Source of the DNA: CAZNKO01 sp964573855
Lineage (GTDB): Bacteria; Patescibacteriota; Patescibacteriia; UBA9934; GWF2-40-263
Assembly: GCA_964573855.1 (NCBI GenBank)
Contig: CAZNKO010000035.1
Location: 1-8,371 of the forward strand
Reading direction: 5' to 3'
Length of the DNA: 8,371 nucleotides
A program made the translations under genes and the position numbers. Position 1 is the first letter of the stretch; each line of letters opens with the position of its first letter. Of this stretch, positions 1-4,700 are shown one piece after another. Under the pieces are notes generated by a model. It was not told where the DNA came from. It was given only the letters and a program-made list of their open reading frames with translations, and did not search any database.

Positions 1-66
1 CCGGAAATATTCACTCCCCGGAGAACAGGAAAAAATCATTCCCCGTTGACACGTGGATATCTTGGG

Positions 67-95
67 TTGACAAAAACGATCATTTCTGGTATGCT
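67..95 (+). promoter_or_regulatory. Sigma70-type promoter with extended -10
   Basis: A consensus TTGACA (67-72) is followed by a 17-base spacer and TATGCT (90-95). TG at 87-88 gives an extended -10 (TGG TATGCT). Transcription would start near 101-103, upstream of the 3D-domain gene at 181. A terminator-like hairpin begins right at the predicted start, so how much RNA reaches the gene is uncertain. A second TTGACA lies at 46-51 but has no matching -10 at the right distance. Confidence 0.6.
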
Positions 96-102
96 ACCGC
101 CT

Positions 103-124
103 GCTCCCAGACGGGAGCGTTTTT
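103..124 (+). terminator. Intrinsic terminator-like hairpin
   Basis: GCTCCC (103-108) and GGGAGC (113-118) form a 6-bp GC-rich stem with an AGAC loop, followed by G and five T (120-124). It may terminate a gene lying left of the window, or act on RNA from the promoter at 67-95 as an attenuator or 5' hairpin. Confidence 0.5.
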
Positions 125-167
125 ATTTCATGATTTTCAACGGTCTCTCTGGTATGCCACCTTCGGG

Positions 168-184
168 CTTCTAACGGGGTATGC
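168..184 (+). repeat. CTTCTAACGGGGTATGC repeat arm at a gene start
   Basis: This 17-base sequence recurs, with zero or one change, at 1372-1388 and 2284-2300, and as reverse complement at 1350-1366 and (two changes) 2165-2181. Here the arm is single and its ATG (181-183) is the proposed start codon of the 3D-domain gene, as also happens at the cysteine desulfurase. A short possible partner, CCCCGTT, lies at 41-47; this is weak. Confidence 0.7.
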
Positions 185-711
185 GAAATAGGTCGATGGT
201 ATTGAAAGCCAAAAAGTTCACCCGCACCTTTGCGAGGGACATTATTTTGGGCATTTTTCTTGGCTGGTTTGCCCTTGGAGTCATCATGCCGACCGTGGCT
301 CATGCCGATATGAATACGGCGCCGTATATTCCGGATGCGGAGACGGTGGCCCTCATTGTGTCTGCCATGCAGAACGAGAGCCGGCCTCATGGCGGTCTGC
401 CGCGGGCAGAGAATGCCGAGGCGCGTCGGACGATTCGGATTCCTCTGACCGCGTATACTTCGGAATCCTGGCAGACGGACTCGACGCCATTTATTACAGC
501 CTCGGGAACGCATGTGCGCGACGGCATCGTTGCCGCGAACTTCCTTCCGATCGGCACTAAAGTGCGCATTCCGGAGCTTTTCGGCGACAAAGTGTTCGTG
601 GTTGAGGATCGCATGAACAAGCGTTATTGGCACAAAATGGACATCTGGATGAAACATACCCCGGACGCCAAGCAGTTCGGCGTGAAAGAGGCGACCATCG
701 AGATTTACTAA
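181..711 (+). CDS. Secreted or membrane-anchored 3D-domain protein
   Basis: A 176-residue protein with a basic N-terminus, a hydrophobic stretch (about residues 20-40) and an AHA/D boundary after residue 42 that looks like a signal-peptidase site. The C-terminal half matches the 3D domain (RlpA/MltA-like double-psi beta-barrel): LTAYTSES at 89-96, TASGTHVRDG at 106-115, LPIGTKVRIP at 122-131, VVEDRMNKR at 140-148 and MDIWM at 153-157. Asp143 and Asp154 are two of the three aspartates that name the domain; the first position is Asn120. In the family such domains act on or bind peptidoglycan, often as lytic transglycosylases, so a cell-wall role outside the membrane is inferred. Residues 45-85 form an unassigned linker. 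ATG 181 lies inside a dispersed repeat and has no clear Shine-Dalgarno sequence; ATG 199 (residue 7) is an alternative start that keeps the signal peptide. Confidence 0.82.
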   Translation: MRNRSMVLKAKKFTRTFARDIILGIFLGWFALGVIMPTVAHADMNTAPYIPDAETVALIVSAMQNESRPHGGLPRAENAEARRTIRIPLTAYTSESWQTDSTPFITASGTHVRDGIVAANFLPIGTKVRIPELFGDKVFVVEDRMNKRYWHKMDIWMKHTPDAKQFGVKEATIEIY

Positions 712-721
712 AAAACAAAAG

Positions 722-744
722 ACCCTGCGAAAGCGGGGTTTTTT
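722..744. terminator. Bidirectional intrinsic terminator
   Basis: CCCTGC (723-728) pairs with GCGGGG (733-738) through one G-T pair around a GAAA loop, followed by six T (739-744) on the plus strand. The A-rich stretch just upstream (about 710-722) gives a T-rich tail on the minus strand too. It sits between the 3D-domain gene and the convergent tRNA-Cys, so it can end both transcripts. Confidence 0.8.
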
Positions 745-762
745 GATTCAGAGGAAAGGTTT

Positions 763-838
763 TGGAGGCCACGGCCGGAGTTGAACCGGCGCATAGCGGT
801 TTTGCAGACCGCCGTGTTAACCACTTCACCACGTGGCC
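763..838 (-). tRNA. tRNA-Cys (anticodon GCA)
   Basis: Read on the minus strand, a complete cloverleaf is visible. The 7-bp acceptor stem is GGCCACG paired with CGTGGCC. The D arm closes with GTG/CAC. The anticodon stem GCGGT/ACCGC encloses the loop CTGCAAA with anticodon GCA. A 5-base variable loop precedes the T arm GCCGG-TTCAACT-CCGGC. The discriminator is U, a known identity element of tRNA-Cys, and the CCA end is genomically encoded. The span is 73 bases plus CCA. It lies 34 bp downstream of the minus-strand baeRF-like gene and may be cotranscribed with it up to the terminator at 722-744. Confidence 0.97.
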
Positions 839-872
839 GTGGGGAGGAATGTAGCAGAAGAGAAACGGAATT

Positions 873-1319
873 TCAACCCATCTCCGCTTCTTGAATATGG
901 GCGACGAGGTCGAGGGGCTCTTCGTTCGTGAGCAGTTTCGGCACAAAGACTCGTGCCCGCTTCAGAAGATCAATGTGGAGCGTTTCTTTGAGTTCCATCA
1001 CATGCTCTGCTGGGACCGTAAAGGCAAGATCCGCGAATTCTTTATTCTGAAGTCGGTGCAGGAGTTCTTTTGAAAGTTTGTTGTAGAGTTCTTCACGGGA
1101 CCATTCCTGCGGATCCGTTTCATGTTCAGCCGCGACGACCACACCCCCACGTTTCACCGCCCTCCGGTCACGATCCATCTGGCGATCGATTTTGGTGGAG
1201 AGGGTGCTGACGGGTTCGACCGTCCGCTCATGCGCGAGAAATAATTTTGCCTGCACGTGATCGGTTGCGACAATCATGGTCGGGCGGGAAAATGAGCGGA
1301 AGGAGGCGGGAAGTTGCAT
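873..1319 (-). CDS. Host-attachment / baeRF-like protein
   Basis: A 148-residue soluble alpha/beta protein that resembles the 'host attachment protein' family (AtsE type, related to bacterial archaeo-eukaryotic release factor-like baeRF domains). The family pattern is visible: an N-terminal beta strand followed by a small-residue turn (MIVATDHVQAKLF, 15-27), a central charged region with DRDRRAVKRGG (49-59), and a helix-strand-helix C-terminal part that ends near TNEEPLDLVAHI. The molecular role is poorly defined: baeRF domains are suggested to act at the ribosome, while the attachment name comes from Agrobacterium genetics. No catalytic GGQ loop is visible. ATG 1319 is used because it is the first in frame; residue 15 (Met) is possible but would cut close to the first strand. 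Divergent from the VIT-like gene across a 17-bp inverted repeat. Confidence 0.62.
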   Translation of the reverse strand: MQLPASFRSFSRPTMIVATDHVQAKLFLAHERTVEPVSTLSTKIDRQMDRDRRAVKRGGVVVAAEHETDPQEWSREELYNKLSKELLHRLQNKEFADLAFTVPAEHVMELKETLHIDLLKRARVFVPKLLTNEEPLDLVAHIQEAEMG

Positions 1320-1338
1320 AAAGGGTTTGGTTCTTCAA

Positions 1339-1389
1339 AGTATATCACGGTATACCCCGTTAGAAGATTGGCTTCTAACGGGGTATACT
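1339..1389. promoter_or_regulatory. Possible divergent promoter region
   Basis: Plus strand: TATACT at 1384-1389 ends nine bases before the VIT-like ATG (1399), a spacing that would give an almost leaderless mRNA; no good -35 is visible. Minus strand: TATACT at 1344-1339 with an upstream TGA (extended -10) lies 19 bases before the baeRF-like ATG (1319). The palindrome at 1350-1388 lies between the two -10 candidates and overlaps the plus-strand one. Inference only. Confidence 0.3.
1350..1388. repeat. Perfect 17-bp inverted repeat, 5-bp spacer
   Basis: The left arm GTATACCCCGTTAGAAG (1350-1366) is the exact reverse complement of 1372-1388, separated by ATTGG. It is the compact form of the same element seen as a single arm at 168-184 and as a widely spaced pair at 2165-2300. 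There is no T-run after it, so it is not a standard terminator. It occupies the gap between two divergent genes. Confidence 0.93.
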
Positions 1390-1398
1390 GGCTTCCGT

Positions 1399-1902
1399 AT
1401 GAATGGAATCTCGCGGCAAACAGTGAGAGGGTCGATTCGCGAGATCGTTTTTGGGCTTGAGGACAGTTTGGTGTCGACCCTCGGAGCCCTGACCGGTATC
1501 GCAGCCGGGACCCAGAGCACGTTCGTCGTTGTCCTTTCGGGGCTTGTCTTGATTGCGGTCGAGGCGACCTCCATGTCGGCCGGCAGCTATCTCTCCTCCA
1601 AGTCGGCGGCGGATCGGCGACCGCTCCGCGCCGCAGGGGTCATGGGACTGTTTTATCTCCTGGGCGGATGCATCCCGCTTCTCCCGTATCTTCTCCTGCC
1701 GATCCATCAAGCCCTCGCCCCTTCCATTCTTCTCACGGCCGTGGTCTTATTTTTAGTAGGGGTCTGGAGCGCAGGGCTCAAGGGCCGGTCGCGTCTCCGT
1801 GGGGGCGTGGAAATGGTGACCGTCTCGCTCGGCGCGGCCCTCATTGGTTATCTCATCGGCCGGGTTGCTAGTACCTACATCCCCATGGATTTTCCAAGAT
1901 AA
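1399..1902 (+). CDS. Short VIT1/CCC1-family membrane transporter
   Basis: A 167-residue membrane protein with about five predicted helices (roughly 16-36, 41-62, 78-100, 107-126, 136-156). The family signature is visible: REIVFGLEDSLVSTLGALTG (14-33) matches the first helix of vacuolar iron transporter-like proteins, and SMSAGSYLSSK (58-68) matches the usual SMAAGEYxS motif. Members move Fe(II) or Mn(II). Two oddities bear on function: the usual Glu of GEYxS is Ser63, and the loop between helices 2 and 3 is only about 15 residues, so the cytosolic glutamate-rich metal-binding domain of the classic transporters is absent. Substrate is therefore uncertain. ATG 1399 is chosen because upstream in-frame ATGs would place 41 non-conserved residues across the palindrome and the divergent gene. 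One base separates its stop from the YHS gene, so the two are surely cotranscribed. Confidence 0.82.
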   Translation: MNGISRQTVRGSIREIVFGLEDSLVSTLGALTGIAAGTQSTFVVVLSGLVLIAVEATSMSAGSYLSSKSAADRRPLRAAGVMGLFYLLGGCIPLLPYLLLPIHQALAPSILLTAVVLFLVGVWSAGLKGRSRLRGGVEMVTVSLGAALIGYLIGRVASTYIPMDFPR

Positions 1903-1903
1903 T

Positions 1904-2107
1904 ATGAAACCTCCCGCATCACTCACCGAGGAATTCAAAGGGAGTTGTGCTGTGTGCGAGCTTCCGATTGCGGACACCCGCACGGTCCTTTCGGGCTCGC
2001 ACGAGGAGAAATCCTATGTTTTCTGTTCCCAAAAATGCATGAAGGAGTTTTACTCCGACCCGGAGGCATATCTCTCCTACGAGGAAGATGAGGAAGAGAC
2101 GGAATAA
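1904..2107 (+). CDS. YHS/TRASH-domain metal-binding protein
   Basis: A 67-residue protein with one YHS-type (TRASH-like) module: CAVC at 15-18, FCSQKC at 40-45, then the typical KEFYSDPEAYL at 47-57. Cys15, Cys18, Cys41 and Cys45 would form the metal site. The tail (60-67) is almost all Glu and Asp. YHS domains occur in metal transporters, heavy-metal sensors and metallochaperone-like small proteins. Placed one base after a VIT-like membrane gene and just before an Fe-S assembly cluster, a role in binding or handing over iron or another divalent metal is a fair inference. ATG 1904 is chosen over an in-frame ATG at 1844, which would overlap the previous gene by 59 bases and add non-family sequence. 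Confidence 0.8.
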   Translation: MKPPASLTEEFKGSCAVCELPIADTRTVLSGSHEEKSYVFCSQKCMKEFYSDPEAYLSYEEDEEETE

Positions 2108-2126
2108 TGAGCGCGAATGACAACCC

Positions 2127-2155
2127 TTGAACCAGCCCCCTTTTTTTGTTACGGT
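2127..2155 (+). promoter_or_regulatory. Candidate promoter for the Fe-S gene cluster
   Basis: TTGAAC (2127-2132), a 17-base spacer and TACGGT (2150-2155) with TG at 2147-2148 (extended -10). It would start RNA near 2162, at the left arm of the long inverted repeat, giving a leader of about 135 nt that contains both arms. The -10 is a weak match. Confidence 0.4.
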
Positions 2156-2164
2156 GCCAGTTAC

Positions 2165-2300
2165 CTATGCCCCGTTAGAAGTCGTATGTATTTCCCTGAC
2201 CTCTCACACTATCCACACAACAGCAAGAGCTCTAGTGGTTTATTAACGAATGGGAGAAAAAATTTTCAATTTTTTCTCCGAGACTTCTAACGGGGTATGC
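2165..2300 (+). repeat. Long-range inverted repeat holding the start codon of the desulfurase
   Basis: CCCCGTTAGAAGTC (2170-2183) is the perfect reverse complement of 2282-2295, with 98 bases between them. Allowing one G-T pair (2169/2296), pairing extends to T2168-A2297 and A2167-T2298, so the stem would include the first two bases of the cysteine desulfurase ATG (2297-2299). Arms belong to the same family as 168-184 and 1350-1388. In RNA this could hide the start codon. Confidence 0.85.
2253..2279 (+). other. AT-rich 12-bp hairpin inside the leader
   Basis: GGAGAAAAAATT (2253-2264) pairs perfectly with 2268-2279 around a 3-base TTC loop. It ends three bases before the right arm of the long inverted repeat, so the two stems would stack coaxially in an RNA leader. 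It contains an internal T-run but is not followed by one, so it is not a typical terminator. Confidence 0.75.
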
Positions 2301-3496
2301 CTTTCATTTATCTTGACCATGCCGCGACCACCCCGCTTGATCCTCGCGTTCTCGAGGCAATGTTGCCGTATTTGAAGGAAGGATATGGAAATCCATCGAG
2401 TTTCCATTCTGTCGGGAAGTTTGCGAAGGATGCGGTGGACCGTTCACGCGAAAGAATTGCGACGATTGTGAAGGCGCGACCAGACGAGATTTTGTTCACC
2501 TCGGGTGGCACCGAATCTGACAATCTTGCGATCCTCGGATTTGCTCGGGCGAATGCAGGACTGGGACGGCATCTCATCACCACGGCTCTCGAACATCATG
2601 CGGTTCTTGAGGCCATGACGCATCTCGAAAAGAAAGAAGGATTTTATGTAACGTACCTCACCCCAGACAAGACCGGGCGTATCACCGCCGAGCAGGTGCG
2701 GATGGCGCTTCAGCCGGACACGATTCTCGTTTCGGTTATGTACGCGAACAATGAGATCGGCACGATCGAGCCGATTGCTGAAATCGGGAACGTCGTCCAA
2801 AAATTCCGACAGGAGCAAAAGCGGACATGGCCGGTTTTTCACACCGATGCCTGTCAGGGCACCGGATTTTTGGATGTGAATGTGGAGAAATTGCACGTCG
2901 ATCTCCTCACATTGAACGGGAGCAAGATGTATGGCCCAAAAGGCGTTGGGATTTTGTACGTGAAGCGCGGAGTGAAACTCCAGCCGATTGTGTTTGGCGG
3001 GCCGCAGGAGAAGGGATGGCGGCCAGGGACCGAGAACGTGGCGGCCATTGTGGGCTTGGCACAGGCGCTCGAGCTCGCCCAGGGGGACCGCGAACGCGAA
3101 TCCGCACGCCTTCTTCCGCTCCGCGACAAGCTGATCCAGGGAATTCTGACGCGCATCCCGAAGACTAGGCTGAACGGCCACCCGACCGACCGCCTTCCAA
3201 ACAACGTGAACATTTCCTTTATGGATATCGAAGGAGAAGCCCTTCTTTTGTACCTCGACGCCGTCGGGGTGTATGCTTCCACCGGATCAGCCTGCACGAG
3301 CCTCTCGCTTGATCCGAGTCATGTGATTTTGGCGCTCGGATATCCGTACGAAGTGGCTCACGGTTCCATGCGATTTTCCCTGGGGCATGCGACGACCGAG
3401 GCTGATATCGATTACGTCCTTCAAACGCTCCCGCCGCTGGTCGAGAAACTGCGTTCGATTAGTCCGGTTCGGGTCGATGAAAAGTATTATGTGTAA
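2297..3496 (+). CDS. iscS: Cysteine desulfurase (IscS/NifS group)
   Basis: A complete 399-residue PLP-dependent class V aminotransferase-fold enzyme that removes sulfur from L-cysteine as a persulfide for Fe-S cluster assembly. Key sites are visible: YLDHAATTP at 5-13, TSGGTESDN at 68-76 (phosphate binding), His100 (ring stacking), Asp184 and Gln187 (HTDACQ), the PLP Lys210 in NGSKMYGPKG, GTEN at 244-247, and the catalytic Cys333 in STGSACTSLSLDPS (328-341), which is the group I (IscS/NifS) loop pattern. The usual His before the PLP Lys is Ser209. Length is standard. ATG 2297 starts directly at the conserved N-terminus but has no Shine-Dalgarno sequence and lies at the edge of a long inverted repeat. 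The next gene encodes the scaffold, its normal partner. NifS and IscS cannot be told apart from this sequence alone. Confidence 0.96.
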   Translation: MPFIYLDHAATTPLDPRVLEAMLPYLKEGYGNPSSFHSVGKFAKDAVDRSRERIATIVKARPDEILFTSGGTESDNLAILGFARANAGLGRHLITTALEHHAVLEAMTHLEKKEGFYVTYLTPDKTGRITAEQVRMALQPDTILVSVMYANNEIGTIEPIAEIGNVVQKFRQEQKRTWPVFHTDACQGTGFLDVNVEKLHVDLLTLNGSKMYGPKGVGILYVKRGVKLQPIVFGGPQEKGWRPGTENVAAIVGLAQALELAQGDRERESARLLPLRDKLIQGILTRIPKTRLNGHPTDRLPNNVNISFMDIEGEALLLYLDAVGVYASTGSACTSLSLDPSHVILALGYPYEVAHGSMRFSLGHATTEADIDYVLQTLPPLVEKLRSISPVRVDEKYYV

Positions 3497-3498
3497 AA

Positions 3499-3643
3499 GG
3501 TTCGGTGGCCTTACGGCCGTTCGGGCTTCGTCGCTCTTAGAGCGACTTCGCGTTCGGTCGCGAAGAACATACGGTTCGATCATCGCCGAACTTGTAAGTC
3601 GCCAGACGAACGGCGAATCTCTGTCGTCAGTCGCCACCGAACT
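3499..3643 (+). other. Structured multi-hairpin intergenic element
   Basis: This gap between desulfurase and scaffold genes is almost wholly self-complementary. The outer stem GTTCGGTGGC (3500-3509) pairs perfectly with 3633-3642. A second stem pairs GCCGTTCG (3516-3523) with 3607-3614. Inside are three local hairpins: GTCGCTC/GAGCGAC (3530-3546, 3-nt loop), TTCGCG/CGCGAA (3547-3564, 6-nt loop) and GTTCG/CGAAC (3574-3591, 8-nt loop). The result is a closed multibranch shape. No convincing protein or known RNA family is recognised. It may be a dispersed palindromic element or a structured RNA region that sets expression between the two genes. Confidence 0.7.
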
Positions 3644-3653
3644 ATAAATTTTT

Positions 3654-4331
3654 ATGCCATATTCCCAAACCCCAGCCCCTGGTACCCAAGGTGACGTCAC
3701 GACGAAAGACGGCGCCAAGTCTTGGTTCTACAGCCAGATCGTCAAGGAACATTTTTTCCACCCGCATAATTTTATGGATGATGTAGTGGAGCGTGATGTC
3801 TCGCGGTTTAATGCGATCGGCAAAGTTGGATCTCCGGCTTGTGGGGACGAACTGCGGGTGTGGATGCGTGTGGATCCCGCGAGCGAGAGGATCGCGGAAT
3901 TCAAATGGAAAACCTTTGGCTGTGGGAGTGCGATTGCCTCAACTTCGATTGCGTCTGTGATCGTCACGGAAAACGGTGGCATGACGCTTGAAGAAGCGCG
4001 GAAACTCAAGCCCCAGGACATCATGGCGCGCTTGGGCGGGCTTCCGGCTCGGAAATTCCACTGCTCCGTGCTTTGCGACAAGGCGCTGCGTGACGCGATC
4101 AATGATTACTATCGCCGTGCCGAAAAATTCGACAAGATTGTGGTCGAGGCCTCGCGGATTATTGATCCGGTTGCAAAGGTGACCGACCATGACATCGAAG
4201 AGGCCGTGCTCGACGGCGCCCAGACGCTCGAGGCCGTCCAGCAAAAAACAAAAGTCGGGATCGGGAACCCGGGCGTGCTTCCCGCGGTCGAGGAGCTCAT
4301 TCGGTTTTATAAAGAGAAATATTTCGGGTAG
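3654..4331 (+). CDS. nifU: Fe-S scaffold IscU/NifU with cysteine-less BFD-like tail
   Basis: A 225-residue protein. Residues 22-156 form an IscU-type scaffold domain on which clusters are built from the desulfurase's sulfur. The three ligand cysteines are present: Cys63 in GSPACGDEL (59-67, with Asp65), Cys90 in FGCGSAIASTS (88-98) and Cys137 in KFHCSVLCDKA (134-144); Cys141 is extra. Residues 168-217 align by eye with the BFD-type [2Fe-2S] domain that follows the scaffold in NifU: KVTDHDIEEAVLDGAQTLEA (175-194), then the KTKVGIG turn. However, the four cluster cysteine positions are Asp171, Val173, Asn205 and Val208, so this domain cannot bind its usual cluster. No C-terminal Nfu domain follows. 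No Shine-Dalgarno sequence; TATAAA at 3643-3648 sits just upstream of ATG 3654. The symbol is a best fit, and IscU is equally defensible. Confidence 0.9.
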   Translation: MPYSQTPAPGTQGDVTTKDGAKSWFYSQIVKEHFFHPHNFMDDVVERDVSRFNAIGKVGSPACGDELRVWMRVDPASERIAEFKWKTFGCGSAIASTSIASVIVTENGGMTLEEARKLKPQDIMARLGGLPARKFHCSVLCDKALRDAINDYYRRAEKFDKIVVEASRIIDPVAKVTDHDIEEAVLDGAQTLEAVQQKTKVGIGNPGVLPAVEELIRFYKEKYFG

Positions 4332-4337
4332 GATGAC

Positions 4338-4400
4338 GTGGAACGTGGAACGTCTAACGTTATACGATCCACGATTCACGATTCACGACCCACGATCCAC
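4338..4400 (+). repeat. Array of nine heptamers, partly self-complementary
   Basis: The gap between scaffold and ferredoxin is nine exact 7-base units. The first two are GTGGAAC. Then come GTCTAAC and GTTATAC, then five units of the form GAYYCAC (GATCCAC, GATTCAC twice, GACCCAC, GATCCAC). The first type is near the reverse complement of the last type (GTTCCAC against GATCCAC), so the array folds back on itself. A tenth unit (GAACCTA) runs into the ferredoxin ATG at 4407. It resembles the two arms around the four-helix-bundle gene, joined without a gene. Confidence 0.88.
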
Positions 4401-4406
4401 GAACCT

Positions 4407-4676
4407 ATGCCCAAGTTGAAAATCAAGGTGGATCCGGATTTGTGCATCGGAGCCGCTTCCTGTGTCACGATTGATCCTGCCACGTTTCAGCTCAATGACG
4501 AGAATAAAGCGGTCGTGCTCGACCATGGGCAAGAGCCGGGCGGGCGCGTGTATGAGCGCGAGATCGAGGTGACCGAAGAACAAAAAGAAACGATCATCCT
4601 TGCGGCGCAATCGTGCCCCACGCTTGCGATTTTTATTTACGATGAGGAGGGGAGACAACTGTTTCCGGAAACGTAG
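4407..4676 (+). CDS. Single-cluster ferredoxin, likely [3Fe-4S]
   Basis: An 89-residue small electron carrier of the monocluster bacterial ferredoxin type. The N-terminal motif is DLCIGAASCVTIDPATFQLN (11-30) and the C-terminal motif SCPTLAI (69-75). By comparison with Pyrococcus-type ferredoxins the ligands are Cys13, position 16, Cys19 and Cys70. Position 16 is Ala rather than Cys or Asp, which predicts a [3Fe-4S] cluster or a labile [4Fe-4S] one. The usual fourth cysteine before the conserved Pro is Asp23. Residues 38-60 form a loop longer than in the smallest members. ATG 4407 starts at the conserved KIKVDPDLC strand; an in-frame GTG at 4338 would translate the heptamer array and is rejected. 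The position between scaffold and reductase suggests it passes electrons to Fe-S assembly. Its stop codon lies within the first heptamer of the next repeat array. Confidence 0.88.
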   Translation: MPKLKIKVDPDLCIGAASCVTIDPATFQLNDENKAVVLDHGQEPGGRVYEREIEVTEEQKETIILAAQSCPTLAIFIYDEEGRQLFPET

Positions 4677-4700
4677 AAGGTAGAAAGTAGAAGGTAGAAT
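4673..4700 (+). repeat. Left array of four heptamers (GTAGAAN)
   Basis: Four exact consecutive units: GTAGAAG, GTAGAAA, GTAGAAG, GTAGAAT. They overlap the ferredoxin stop codon (TAG 4674-4676) and end at the base before the GTG start of the four-helix-bundle gene. The array is an imperfect inverted copy of 5058-5085. Confidence 0.92.

Noticed and set aside
763..838. Functional link between tRNA-Cys and the cysteine desulfurase
   Set aside because: They are on opposite strands, about 1.5 kb apart and separated by unrelated genes; proximity is probably coincidence.
557..946. Minus-strand frame of 129 codons
   Set aside because: It runs straight through the terminator and the tRNA-Cys gene.
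1276..1398. N-terminal extension of the VIT-like protein by 41 residues
   Set aside because: It would overlap the divergent gene and translate through the palindrome. The family signature starts about 14 residues after ATG 1399.
2444..3181. A 245-codon minus-strand frame inside the desulfurase gene
   Set aside because: It is antisense to a fully conserved enzyme and shows no recognisable motif.
3387..3647. Small plus-strand ORF covering the multi-hairpin element
   Set aside because: It begins inside the desulfurase gene in another frame; the base pairing explains the region better than coding does.
4338..4406. N-terminal extension of ferredoxin by 23 residues from GTG 4338
   Set aside because: It only translates the heptamer array; the conserved ferredoxin fold begins at ATG 4407.
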